The notes under the pieces were generated by a model. It searched no databases. It saw nothing but the letters and a program-made list of their open reading frames with translations, and had not been told where the DNA came from. Below, piece after piece: positions 1 to 7,962 of a stretch of DNA of 64,000 nucleotides. This DNA is from Bacillota bacterium (GTDB lineage: Bacteria > Bacillota > Clostridia > Lachnospirales > Lachnospiraceae), in contig JAEZGY010000028.1 in NCBI GenBank assembly GCA_023416695.1, forward strand, positions 27,689 through 91,688. The letters run 5' to 3'. Position 1 is the stretch's first letter. Each line of letters opens with the position of its first letter. The translations under genes were made by a program, and so were the position numbers.

Positions 1-232
1 GTATCTGCTTTAATTTATTCTCCTGAGTACAAACATATTCCTCCGTGGAAGAATATTTTTCATTATCCTGTTTTTTTTCATTTGTCTGTGTACTGTTTTC
101 TTTACTACTGCTATCAGAAGAAAATAAACCAGGTACAGATAACAATAGTATTGCTAGTCCACAACCTAAAATAATTAGAAGCTTTGGTAATCCAAATTCT
201 TTTAAAATCTTTTTAAAATCAAATTTTTTCAT
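1..232 (-). CDS. spoIIIAG: Stage III sporulation protein AG, N-terminal part
   Basis: The gene runs off the left edge of the window; only the first 77 or so codons are present. The visible protein starts MKKFDFKKILKEFG, has one hydrophobic segment at about residues 17-36, and then a Ser/Lys/Glu-rich stretch. This is the usual layout of SpoIIIAG: cytoplasmic tail, one membrane pass, and an extracytoplasmic ring-forming domain that lies beyond the edge. In known sporulators SpoIIIAG forms part of the mother cell-forespore channel. It follows spoIIIAF by 10 bases, so it is the last or next-to-last gene of the operon (spoIIIAH should follow outside the window). The identification rests on synteny and N-terminal topology. 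Confidence 0.85.
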   Translation of the reverse strand, partial: MKKFDFKKILKEFGLPKLLIILGCGLAILLLSVPGLFSSDSSSKENSTQTNEKKQDNEKYSSTEEYVCTQENKLKQI

Positions 233-242
233 TGCTATCCTC

Positions 243-902
243 CTACCCTTTATGTATCGTAACAGATATCTGATCAATAGGAACCCCATATAAGCCTACA
301 AGTTCTTGCTTAATATTAAGCTCTAACACAGTGTCATACTGGTCTTTATTTGGAGCCTCACTGGCTTTATCATTCTGATTGAATGTTGCATCTTGATTAA
401 TCGTTACCTTGTCTATGGTGACTTGGTCTACGGGATCAATGGTTTTTGCTGCTTCAGTCTTCTTTTCTTCTGTTTTTTCAGAGGCCACTAAGGTAATCCC
501 CTTTATCTGGCCGCAAGTCTCACTTTCTGTATCCTCATCTAAGTTTATTGTGAGACTATCTACCTTAAGACCATAATTACTCATATAAACCTGAATCTGA
601 TTATTGATGGCCTCCTTATAACTTTCCACAACCTGCTTTTGATATTCCTTCTCTGTTCCTACTATCTGGGCACTGATATCCCTAGCATTACTCTGATACA
701 CATTAAAATCATAATAGTAATCAACCTTATCAAGGGTATTCGTCCAAGTTAACAGAGGTTTGATAATAATTAAAATAGTAATCAACCCAACAAAGATATG
801 TATGTACTTCTTAAAACTACTTTTTCCAAGCAGGTTAGAAAATACAGTGACTAGCAGTAAAAAGAAAATGAGATTTTTAACAGCCGCATATATTTCCCCC
901 AT
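243..902 (-). CDS. spoIIIAF: Stage III sporulation protein AF
   Basis: 219 residues. Two hydrophobic segments lie at the N-terminus (about residues 7-25 and 33-52). They are followed by a long polar domain with the ring-building-like fold region, ending in a conserved-looking segment (LVGLYGVPIDQISVTIHKG). That is the normal SpoIIIAF plan. It is a membrane component of the SpoIIIA-SpoIIQ channel that feeds the engulfed forespore. It lies 8 bases after spoIIIAE and 10 before spoIIIAG, inside one operon. The low-complexity Glu/Lys/Ala stretch around residues 142-152 is probably a flexible insertion. Identification is firm from gene order and topology. Confidence 0.92.
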   Translation of the reverse strand: MGEIYAAVKNLIFFLLLVTVFSNLLGKSSFKKYIHIFVGLITILIIIKPLLTWTNTLDKVDYYYDFNVYQSNARDISAQIVGTEKEYQKQVVESYKEAINNQIQVYMSNYGLKVDSLTINLDEDTESETCGQIKGITLVASEKTEEKKTEAAKTIDPVDQVTIDKVTINQDATFNQNDKASEAPNKDQYDTVLELNIKQELVGLYGVPIDQISVTIHKG

Positions 903-910
903 AACTCACC

Positions 911-2086
911 TCATACTCCTATATTTGTTGATGCTGCAATGATAGCAATGGACAGGACAAATAGTAACAAACAAATAAATACCATGGAGAGCAAAAGTTT
1001 TGATGCATTGGCTGCTGCGCTGATACATCCAACCATTCTTTTATCTGATACAGGTTGTACAAGTGCTGCACCTAGCTTATAGACAAAAACAAAGCATACA
1101 AGCTTTACAAGTGGTACTAAACACAGGATTAAAATGACTATAAGTCCCGTCACACCAATCGCATTTTTCACTAGTACACTGGCTCCTAGTAAAGTCTCTG
1201 TGACAGAGTTTATGGCGTTCCCCACACCTGGAATAGCGCTAGTGCTCTTAATAATTACAGACTTTTTCACGTACTCGGCCATAGGTATAATGAGCCCTTG
1301 AATAGCATTATATCCTATGACGAAGGCTAATAAGGTCTTCAAAATCCATTGCACTACCATTTCAATAAGCTCTGTCATCTTGGACAACATATCTTCTTTG
1401 GTAATATGATTTGCTAAGGTTATGACAAAATAAATATTAACTAAGGGAAGTACAACATTAAGTAAAATAAAATTGATTCCCGTAAAGACGGCTAGCGTTG
1501 ACTCATAATAAAAAAGAGAGGTCTTCGCTCCAGAACTAACTGCAATGCTAAGCAGATAGGTTGGCATAAGTACCTTCATAAAGTCAAATAAATTATTAAG
1601 TACTGTTCTCGCAATCTCTGTAGCCATATAAAAGGAGCTAGTAAGTAGGGCAAACAACATGATGTATGTAACATAAAATGCAGTTTCAGATACCTGATTG
1701 CTTTGAAATACGTTAGCAAAGTTTGTAAAAATAGCAGCTAGCATTGCTATCATAATTAACTGAATCAAAAGAGTTTTGTTATTAAGCAATTCTCCAAACA
1801 ATTCATTCAGCACCTTACTAATTAATCCTGATAATGAGAACTCCTCATCACCAGTTACTATGCCCTTAACATACTCACCAAAGTTAACCTCTTCGGGGGT
1901 TTTTACCAAATCGTCTATCACATTTTGTATATCATCATAGTTAACATCTTCTAGCACCTTGTCTACGCTATCTTCTCTTGTTACATCATTCACATTATCG
2001 GTATCTAATGACTTAGCATAGACTGGTGTTTTATGAAAAGAGATAAAAAAAACACCTGTAACTATTAAAATTAATTTCCATTTCAT
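911..2086 (-). CDS. spoIIIAE: Stage III sporulation protein AE
   Basis: 391 residues, the usual SpoIIIAE length. An N-terminal signal peptide (MKWKLILIVTGVFFISF) is followed by an acidic extracytoplasmic stretch to about residue 100. After that come multiple hydrophobic membrane segments through to the C-terminus, including the Gly-rich region AIPGVGNAINSVTETLLGAS typical of this family. It is the polytopic membrane subunit of the sporulation channel, acting in the mother cell membrane facing the forespore. It sits between spoIIIAD (12 bases upstream) and spoIIIAF (8 bases downstream). Confidence 0.95.
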   Translation of the reverse strand: MKWKLILIVTGVFFISFHKTPVYAKSLDTDNVNDVTREDSVDKVLEDVNYDDIQNVIDDLVKTPEEVNFGEYVKGIVTGDEEFSLSGLISKVLNELFGELLNNKTLLIQLIMIAMLAAIFTNFANVFQSNQVSETAFYVTYIMLFALLTSSFYMATEIARTVLNNLFDFMKVLMPTYLLSIAVSSGAKTSLFYYESTLAVFTGINFILLNVVLPLVNIYFVITLANHITKEDMLSKMTELIEMVVQWILKTLLAFVIGYNAIQGLIIPMAEYVKKSVIIKSTSAIPGVGNAINSVTETLLGASVLVKNAIGVTGLIVILILCLVPLVKLVCFVFVYKLGAALVQPVSDKRMVGCISAAANASKLLLSMVFICLLLFVLSIAIIAASTNIGV

Positions 2087-2098
2087 AAACGCACCCGC

Positions 2099-2485
2099 CT
2101 AAGCTAAGAAATTATTAATCAAATCCAGTAAAGCTAATAGTATCGGCATGCTGATTGCTAAGATCGTAAGCTTTCCAACTAACTCTATTTGACTTGCTAT
2201 GGCACTATGACCTGCATCCTTACATAATGCTGATGCAAACTCTGCAATATAGGTGATACCAACTATCTTTAGAAGAATACTCAAATAAGTTGGGTTAATA
2301 CTAATAAAGCTTTGTATTTTAGCAATTCCCTCTATTATAGAGGACAATTTGCTTGTCCCAATAAACAGGATAATGATACAGGCTGCCACACTGATATAGG
2401 TAGAATATTCGGAGCGTGTATTTTTAAATTGTGTTGCTAAAACTATAGCCACAATTCCAATAATAGCTACCTGTAGCATACGCAC
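2099..2485 (-). CDS. spoIIIAD: Stage III sporulation protein AD
   Basis: 128 residues, nearly all in hydrophobic helices, with four probable membrane segments. SpoIIIAD proteins are about this size and contain the pattern seen here near residues 70-85 (LKIVGITYIAEFASALCKDAG). It is a membrane part of the SpoIIIA channel. It is separated from spoIIIAC by only three bases, so the two are translationally close. It carries its own ribosome binding site upstream of ATG. No oddities are seen. Confidence 0.94.
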   Translation of the reverse strand: MRMLQVAIIGIVAIVLATQFKNTRSEYSTYISVAACIIILFIGTSKLSSIIEGIAKIQSFISINPTYLSILLKIVGITYIAEFASALCKDAGHSAIASQIELVGKLTILAISMPILLALLDLINNFLA

Positions 2486-2488
2486 CTC

Positions 2489-2683
2489 CTAAAAATTAAA
2501 CAAATTCTTTATTGTCTGAAACAACTGAGATATGTAAGGTATGATCCATAGTAAAACCAGAAGCAAACCTGCTAAGCTAGTCAAAAATGCCTGTTCTTCT
2601 CTACCAGAATGTTTTAATACTTGGTTAATTACAGAAACCAAGATACCTACCGCTGCAATTTTAAAAATTAGAGTAATCTCCAT
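2489..2683 (-). CDS. spoIIIAC: Stage III sporulation protein AC
   Basis: 64 residues with two membrane helices, the standard size for SpoIIIAC, and the conserved-type segment INQVLKHSGREEQAFLTSLAG. It is a small membrane subunit of the sporulation channel. A GGAGG-type site precedes the ATG. It is the third gene of the spoIIIA operon, followed at once by spoIIIAD. Confidence 0.94.
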   Translation of the reverse strand: MEITLIFKIAAVGILVSVINQVLKHSGREEQAFLTSLAGLLLVLLWIIPYISQLFQTIKNLFNF

Positions 2684-2703
2684 TGTTGTCCTCCTTACAT
2701 ATA

Positions 2704-3222
2704 CTAAATCAATACCACGGCAAGAAATAAACCAGATAAAATACCAAGCATATTATATAGTCTTGTTTTTTCCTTCATGGTAGCAATGGAGTCCTGTAAC
2801 TCATGATCCAACTGCTCAATATAAAAATCAATAGTCTTTAATTGCATCTCTTTATCTAAATAACCAAGATTTTCTCCCAGATGATTCAGTTGCTCTCTAT
2901 CCTGTTGATTCATATAGGAATTTTTCATGTAATTCTTAGTGCCCTCTTCCCATATTGTTTGAAAACTCAAACCAGAGGAGCTTAACAAATCCTGTTCTAC
3001 TCCAGCAAAAAACTCCTTAAAGTTGTCTACATTTCTTCTAGAGATTGCTCCTATCGCTTCAGGTAACGTAGTATTTCCGTACTTGATATCTCCTCTTAAG
3101 ATGGTAATATTCTTTTTCATTGCTCTTAAATCAGCGACTCTTCCTCTAACGAGAGAACTGAAATATACACCTATGGTGGAACAAGATAGTATAACAAGTA
3201 AAGCTCCAAATATTTTTACCAT
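2704..3222 (-). CDS. spoIIIAB: Stage III sporulation protein AB
   Basis: 172 residues. The N-terminal hydrophobic helix (residues 4-24) and the C-terminal one (about 155-172) flank a helical cytoplasmic domain, which is the usual SpoIIIAB plan (distantly like type II secretion GspF). It contains family-type segments such as LGENLGYLDKEMQLKTIDFYIEQL split over residues 117-140. It is assumed to work with the ATPase SpoIIIAA encoded 11 bases upstream. The operon context makes the call secure. Confidence 0.94.
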   Translation of the reverse strand: MVKIFGALLVILSCSTIGVYFSSLVRGRVADLRAMKKNITILRGDIKYGNTTLPEAIGAISRRNVDNFKEFFAGVEQDLLSSSGLSFQTIWEEGTKNYMKNSYMNQQDREQLNHLGENLGYLDKEMQLKTIDFYIEQLDHELQDSIATMKEKTRLYNMLGILSGLFLAVVLI

Positions 3223-3233
3223 TTTGTCACCTC

Positions 3234-4199
3234 CTAATCTGCCTTATATAATAAGGTACCTCGCTCATCGTATATTTCCTCTAGATTTCCAACTCTCCCT
3301 TTATTATTTAGAATGATATAACGCTCAAAAATCTTTTCACGTACCATTCGTCCTAGTATTGGTTTATTCTTAATATCATCAATGGAACTTCCATGAACAG
3401 TGGCTATCAGTTTACATCCACAGTTCATTACGTACTCAATTGCTTCAATATCATCCCTTGAGCCAACCTCGTCCACCGCAATGATGCTTGGCGACATACT
3501 ACGTATCAACATCATCATGCCTTCCACCTTTGGACAGCAATCCAATATATCAGTTCTAATTCCTAGCTCATTTTGTGGTATTCCCATATAACAAGCTCCT
3601 ATCTCCGAACGTTCATCTACCACTCCTACATTAAGCCCATGTATGGTGCTTACTCCATTGGATAGTTGACGAATTACATCTCTAAGTAGGGTTGTCTTAC
3701 CACACCTTGGGGGAGAAATAATTAATGTGTGAAAGATTGTATTTTGATTAATGATATATGGCATGACCTTATCTCCACAGCCCTTTACCTGGTGAGATAA
3801 TCTAATATTAATAAAGGATATGTGTTTAATATTCTTAATTCTTTCAGCTTCAATAATCGTTTTTCCCGCTATTCCAACTCGATGTCCTCCTTGGATAGTA
3901 ATAAACCCTTGTCGTATCTCATCCTCGAATGCGTATAAAGAGTAATTACTTATGTACTCCATTGTCTCTCTTACTTCATTTAAAGAAACTATATAGGCAC
4001 CAGTCTTATCTGTAATTATCCTGTGATCCCTAGATACAAAATACTCTTTATTGTTGTAAACCAGCATAAGAGGGCCATTTACCCTTAGCCTGATTTCTTG
4101 TAACAATTCGAAATCAATCACTAGTTCTGCAATTATTTTTCTAAGGTTAATAGAGAATATCTTTAAGATTTCCTCACGTTTGTCCAAGAAAACTTTCAC
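3234..4199 (-). CDS. spoIIIAA: Stage III sporulation protein AA (AAA+/secretion ATPase)
   Basis: About 320 residues, first gene of the spoIIIA operon. It has a Walker A motif SPPRCGKTTLLRD near residue 165 and a Walker B region (SPSIIAVDEVG) about 80 residues later, as in secretion-type ATPases. In Bacillus subtilis SpoIIIAA is a mother-cell ATPase needed for the channel. Start choice: the longest frame begins with GTG at 4199, but its SD-like AAAGGGG abuts it directly. A TTG at 4187 lies about 8 bases after GGGGTGA and is the better-spaced start, giving about 317 residues. The sigma-E-like promoter lies about 30 bases upstream. Confidence 0.94.
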   Translation of the reverse strand: MKVFLDKREEILKIFSINLRKIIAELVIDFELLQEIRLRVNGPLMLVYNNKEYFVSRDHRIITDKTGAYIVSLNEVRETMEYISNYSLYAFEDEIRQGFITIQGGHRVGIAGKTIIEAERIKNIKHISFINIRLSHQVKGCGDKVMPYIINQNTIFHTLIISPPRCGKTTLLRDVIRQLSNGVSTIHGLNVGVVDERSEIGACYMGIPQNELGIRTDILDCCPKVEGMMMLIRSMSPSIIAVDEVGSRDDIEAIEYVMNCGCKLIATVHGSSIDDIKNKPILGRMVREKIFERYIILNNKGRVGNLEEIYDERGTLLYKAD

Positions 4200-4227
4200 C
4201 CCTTTACACTGCCTAAAATCTTATTTC

Positions 4228-4255
4228 AATATATGAAGGTTTTTAAAGAATATTC
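4228..4255 (-). promoter_or_regulatory. spoIIIAp: Sigma-E-like promoter of the spoIIIA operon
   Basis: Reading the minus strand, GAATATT (4255-4249) is followed by 13 bases and then CATATATT (4235-4228). The sigma-E consensus is roughly KMATATT, 13-15 bases, CATACANT, so only one core position differs. Transcription would start about 20 bases before the spoIIIAA start. The B. subtilis spoIIIA operon is sigma-E dependent. Prediction by motif only. Confidence 0.7.
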
Positions 4256-4293
4256 CACTAAGACAGTTTTATATAGGAAATGGCACATAAACC

Positions 4294-4322
4294 TTGAATT
4301 CACTATAAAAAAAGGCTACAAT
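4294..4322 (+). promoter_or_regulatory. Sigma-A promoter of aroE
   Basis: TTGAAT at 4294-4299 and TACAAT at 4317-4322, with 17 bases between. It is placed 29 bases before the aroE start, leaving room for the ribosome site GGGAGGA at about 4339. Confidence 0.6.
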
Positions 4323-4351
4323 AGTACAAATCACATACTGGGAGGATTACC

Positions 4352-5104
4352 ATGAGAGTTGGATTGATTGGAGCAGAACTTGGGTACAGTTATTCAAAAG
4401 TGATCCATGAAAAGTTAGCAAACTATACTTACGATTTGATTCCATTAAACAAAGAAGAGTTTGAAGAATTTATGGATAACCGTAGTTTTAGTGCTATAAA
4501 CGTCACGATTCCTTATAAGAAAGCAGTCCTACCATACCTAGATGAGATATCCAAAGAAGCAAAGGCTATTGGTGCAGTAAATGCTATTGTTAATAGGAAT
4601 GGTAAGCTTTATGGCTACAATACAGACTATGATGGATTTCGTTACGCCCTAATACACAACAACATAGAGGTAAAAAATGAAAAGGTAATGATTCTAGGCT
4701 TCGGTGGAGCAAGTCTTGCTGTAATAAAAGTAATAGAGGATTTGTTAGCTAAAGAAGTGGTAATCGTCAATCGAACAATTAAAGACAATGCCATCTCCTA
4801 CGAAGAGGCAAAAGAGAAACATAAGGATGTAACGATATTAATTAATACAACTAGTGTAGGAACCTCTCCTAATATAGATGAAGCACCCATTGACTTATCT
4901 GGATTTCATAACTTAAAAGCTGTGGTGGATATTATATACAATCCTAAAGTAACGAAGCTATTATCTCAAGCTAAGGACTTGGGGATTCAGACAGTGAATG
5001 GTCTTGATATGCTAGTAGCTCAGGCAAAGTATGCCGCAGAATACTTTTTAAATACATCAATTCCAGAGGAAAGAATCGAAGAAATAAAAAAGGAATTAGA
5101 ATAA
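4352..5104 (+). CDS. aroE: Shikimate 5-dehydrogenase-like protein
   Basis: 250 residues, slightly shorter than the usual 270-290. It reduces 3-dehydroshikimate to shikimate with NADPH. Substrate-site motifs are visible: GYSYSKVIHE near residue 11, NVTIPYKK near 50 (with the catalytic Lys) and YGYNTDYDGF near 87 (with the catalytic Asp). The nucleotide loop reads GFGGASLAV instead of the common GAGGAARA. It keeps the Gly pattern, and NRT follows the next strand as expected for NADP binding. It has its own promoter and faces efp convergently across a shared terminator. The reduced length is spread over the C-terminal half. Function is probable; some short AroE-like proteins have divergent substrates. 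Confidence 0.85.
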   Translation: MRVGLIGAELGYSYSKVIHEKLANYTYDLIPLNKEEFEEFMDNRSFSAINVTIPYKKAVLPYLDEISKEAKAIGAVNAIVNRNGKLYGYNTDYDGFRYALIHNNIEVKNEKVMILGFGGASLAVIKVIEDLLAKEVVIVNRTIKDNAISYEEAKEKHKDVTILINTTSVGTSPNIDEAPIDLSGFHNLKAVVDIIYNPKVTKLLSQAKDLGIQTVNGLDMLVAQAKYAAEYFLNTSIPEERIEEIKKELE

Positions 5105-5141
5105 AAGCCATCCTTAAGTGTAACTCTATGATTAAGTAAAA

Positions 5142-5177
5142 AAGGCGTAAGTAGCATGAAAATGCAACTTACGCCTT
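5142..5177. terminator. Shared terminator between aroE and efp
   Basis: The 11-base arms AAGGCGTAAGT and ACTTACGCCTT enclose a short loop that itself has a GCAT/ATGC pairing. The A-run at 5137-5143 gives a U-run on the minus strand, so it is best as the efp terminator. It probably also slows aroE transcripts. Confidence 0.8.
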
Positions 5178-5204
5178 CTATATATTATATCATAGAATAT
5201 TTAA

Positions 5205-5762
5205 TTAAACTCTCTTTAAATAATCGCCAGTACGGGTATCAATTTGAATCTTATCCCCTTGCTCAACGAATAAAGGAACGTAAACAGTAGCTCCTGTCTC
5301 AACAACAGCAGGTTTTGTAGCTCCTGTAGCAGTATCTCCCTTAAAACCTGGTTCAGTATCTGTAATCTCAAGTTCAGCAAACATAGGAGGTTCAATAGCA
5401 AATACCGCACCATTGTGGGAAAGCATCTTAACCATATCATTTTCTTTGACAAACTTTAAAGAATCACCGATTGCATCTTCAGTTAAAGCAAATTGATCAA
5501 ATGTTTCAACATCCATAAAGTGATACAATTCACCATCATTATATAAATACTGTTTATCACTCTTATCAATATGAGCCTGTGGACATTTTTCAGTAGGTCT
5601 AAAAGTTTTCTCCACTACTCCACCATTTTTAATATCTCTTAATTTAGTTCTAACAAATGCAGCACCTTTTCCTGGTTTAACATGCTGAAACTCTATTACT
5701 TGATATACACTATTTTCAAATTCAATAGTTAAACCATTTCTAAAATCGCCTGCTGATACCAT
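5205..5762 (-). CDS. efp: Elongation factor P
   Basis: 185 residues, exactly the EF-P size. Three beta-barrel domains are recognisable: the KOW-like N-terminal domain with the loop HVKPGKGAAFVRTKLRD (residues 27-43, modifiable Lys at the tip), the middle OB domain with the VEKTFRPTEKCPQAHIDKSD region, and the C-terminal domain ending GDKIQIDTRTGDYLKRV. EF-P relieves ribosome stalling at polyproline. It starts with ATG after AAGGAGGAATTATTTGT. It is monocistronic and ends at the terminator shared with aroE. Confidence 0.98.
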   Translation of the reverse strand: MVSAGDFRNGLTIEFENSVYQVIEFQHVKPGKGAAFVRTKLRDIKNGGVVEKTFRPTEKCPQAHIDKSDKQYLYNDGELYHFMDVETFDQFALTEDAIGDSLKFVKENDMVKMLSHNGAVFAIEPPMFAELEITDTEPGFKGDTATGATKPAVVETGATVYVPLFVEQGDKIQIDTRTGDYLKRV

Positions 5763-5884
5763 ACAAATAATTCCTCCTTAAATATATCACTTAGAACAGT
5801 TTATAATAATCCGAATAAATTTTCAACCACTATTTTTGTCCATGCTTACTTTTTCATCATTATCTGATATAAAATACTATATCC

Positions 5885-6412
5885 TTAGCATTCCCCTTTT
5901 GTCTTATAACTACTACAGATAACATTTACAATCTGTTCCACTGAAGATGTGTTTACATCAACAATCCTATCTGCGGCAGCTTCATAATATTCCCTACGAT
6001 AAGTGAGTAGCTTGTCAACCTTTTCTTCTACATTGTACCCTTTTAGCAAAGGTCTAGTCGTATCCTTCTTAAGTCTCCTAAGTACAGTGAATTTATTAAC
6101 ATCTAACATAATTACAAAACCTAATTCTTTAAGAATACGTACATTTTCTTCTTTTAACGGAAGTCCACCACCAGTAGAAATGATTAAAGGTTTCTCCTCC
6201 TTCAAAAGCTCCCTTAGTACCTCTGTCTCCATTTGCCGAAAGGTTGCTTCCCCAAACTGTTCAAAAATTTTTGAAATAGAACACCCTTGTTGTTTTTCAA
6301 TTAGTCGATCTGTGTCTACAAAGGTTAACTTAAGCTTATTCGCAAGTACTTGACCGATTGTAGATTTGCCACTTCCCATGAACCCAACAAGTATAAGGTG
6401 CTTCTTCTCCAT
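5885..6412 (-). CDS. aroK: Shikimate kinase
   Basis: About 175 residues, the normal size. It phosphorylates shikimate with ATP. The P-loop GFMGSGKSTIG is near residue 11, followed by the shikimate-binding DTDRLIEKQQG segment, the STGGGLP loop with its conserved Gly triplet, and the LID arginines in KDTTRPLL. Two in-frame ATGs exist (6418 and 6412). AGGGG lies 6 bases before the second, which I take as the start. The gene follows the YqeG phosphatase gene with almost no gap, so the two are cotranscribed. It serves the same pathway as aroE and aroF-tyrA-aroA nearby. Confidence 0.95.
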   Translation of the reverse strand: MEKKHLILVGFMGSGKSTIGQVLANKLKLTFVDTDRLIEKQQGCSISKIFEQFGEATFRQMETEVLRELLKEEKPLIISTGGGLPLKEENVRILKELGFVIMLDVNKFTVLRRLKKDTTRPLLKGYNVEEKVDKLLTYRREYYEAAADRIVDVNTSSVEQIVNVICSSYKTKGEC

Positions 6413-6421
6413 AAACATCCC

Positions 6422-6928
6422 CTATTTTCTCTTCTTAAGATCTTTTTTATAAAAGTATAATACGATTTTCTCTAAATATCGCTTTAGTACAATTTGAATT
6501 TCTTCTTTTTTATCAATTGGTTCTACTAGAATATTGTGCATCCCGGTTCTACTAGCTCCATACACATCTGTAAAAAGTTGGTCTCCTATAAACATAGTAT
6601 TTGAGACATCTGTCCCCATAAGCTCCATAGCTTTTTTATAGTTCTTTCTACTTGGCTTTTTTGCATCAAAGATATACTTTACCTGAATGTCCTTATTAAA
6701 GCGTTCTACACGTTCAATTTTGTTATTAGAAATAAGGCATATCTGAAACCCCATTTTTTTAAGCTTTGTAAATAATTCTATTGCTTCTGGGGTGGCATCT
6801 TCGCCATGCTTCACTAGGGTATTATCAATATCAAATAAAAGACCTCTAAAACCATCATTATATAGCTTCTCAAAATCTATAGAATACGTGGATTTCACGT
6901 ATTGTTCTGGATAAAACTTTTGTAACAT
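6422..6928 (-). CDS. YqeG-family HAD phosphatase
   Basis: 168 residues with HAD motifs in order: LLFDIDNTLVKHG (motif I, two Asp), LISNN (motif II), KPSRKNY (motif III Lys) and MFIGDQLFTDVYGA (motif IV). This matches the YqeG/HAD-IIIA family, with the typical N-terminus LLQKFYPEQYVKSTYSID. Members include phosphatidylglycerophosphate phosphatases and uncharacterised enzymes; the substrate is not visible here. It sits directly upstream of aroK and downstream of uppP on the same strand. Confidence 0.88.
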   Translation of the reverse strand: MLQKFYPEQYVKSTYSIDFEKLYNDGFRGLLFDIDNTLVKHGEDATPEAIELFTKLKKMGFQICLISNNKIERVERFNKDIQVKYIFDAKKPSRKNYKKAMELMGTDVSNTMFIGDQLFTDVYGASRTGMHNILVEPIDKKEEIQIVLKRYLEKIVLYFYKKDLKKRK

Positions 6929-6955
6929 ATCTAAACTCCTTTAGTGCCTTTTGTA

Positions 6956-7816
6956 CTATGCAAAAAATGCAAACAATAAAACTATAATACCTAAAATTAT
7001 TCTATAATAACCAAATATCTTAAAGTCATGTTTCTTAATATAATCCATTAAGAACTTAATGACAGCTATAGATACTAAAAATGCAGTTATCATCGCTACT
7101 ACTAAAATTAAAAACTCTGTTCCCGTAAAGTTTAACCCAAATTTCACGATTTTTAACAGACTGGCACCAAACATAATAGGAATTGCCAAATAAAAGGTAA
7201 ATTCTGCCGCCACCGTTCTAGACAAACCAATTAATAAAGCTCCTACAATAGTCGCCCCAGAACGAGATGTTCCAGGAATCAAAGCAAGAATCTGAAAAAT
7301 ACCAATTAATGCAGCGGTTGTATAGGTGATATCCGAAAGAGAAGTAATCCTCGCTTCTTTCTTCTTATTTCTCTCTTCCACGATGATGAATAAGATACCA
7401 TATACAAGTAAGGTGACAGCAACTACTTCAAAACGGTAGAAATGCTGATCCATCCAGTCATCTAAGAAAAGCCCAATAATTGCAGCTGGTACGGAAGCTA
7501 CTAAAATATGAAACCAAAGATTCATGATATCCCACTTTATAAAGTTAGATTTTTTTGCCATTTCAGTTTTTTTATTAAGTTCAAATGGCCAAATTTTCTT
7601 CCAAAACAAAACTACAACTGCCATGATTGCACCAAGCTGAATTACAACCCGGAACATCTCCATAAACTTTTCTACATCAGGTATATTAATGGATTGTTTA
7701 TAATTAACAAATTTTTCTAACAGTATCATATGGCCTGTACTGCTTATAGGAAGCCATTCAGTAACGCCTTCTACAAATCCAAAAAGAAGAGTCACAAATA
7801 ATTCATATATTGACAT
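6956..7816 (-). CDS. uppP: Undecaprenyl-diphosphatase (UppP/BacA)
   Basis: 286 residues, polytopic. Signature motifs are present: EGVTEWLPISSTGHM near residue 15 and PGTSRSGATIVGALL near residue 180, which carry the catalytic Glu, Ser, Arg and His of the family. It recycles the undecaprenyl carrier for peptidoglycan and teichoic acid synthesis and can give bacitracin tolerance. It is divergent from the LTA-synthase-like gene, which uses membrane phospholipid and also acts at the envelope. The next gene on its strand follows after 27 bases. Confidence 0.96.
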   Translation of the reverse strand: MSIYELFVTLLFGFVEGVTEWLPISSTGHMILLEKFVNYKQSINIPDVEKFMEMFRVVIQLGAIMAVVVLFWKKIWPFELNKKTEMAKKSNFIKWDIMNLWFHILVASVPAAIIGLFLDDWMDQHFYRFEVVAVTLLVYGILFIIVEERNKKKEARITSLSDITYTTAALIGIFQILALIPGTSRSGATIVGALLIGLSRTVAAEFTFYLAIPIMFGASLLKIVKFGLNFTGTEFLILVVAMITAFLVSIAVIKFLMDYIKKHDFKIFGYYRIILGIIVLLFAFFA

Positions 7817-7894
7817 ACTTACACTCCTTTAACTTACTAAAGCTTATTCTATCTAAAACCAATCTAATATGCAAGTAGCAGTTATGATATTATT

Positions 7895-7923
7895 TTGACA
7901 CATTTCTATATTTATGCTATATT
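7895..7923 (+). promoter_or_regulatory. Sigma-A promoter of the LTA-synthase-like gene
   Basis: A perfect TTGACA (7895-7900) lies 17 bases from TATATT (7918-7923). The start codon at 7963 follows, with AGAGGT as ribosome site. Confidence 0.85.
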
Positions 7924-7962
7924 TTTAGAGTACTTGAATATTAAAAGAAAGAGGTTGTAAAG

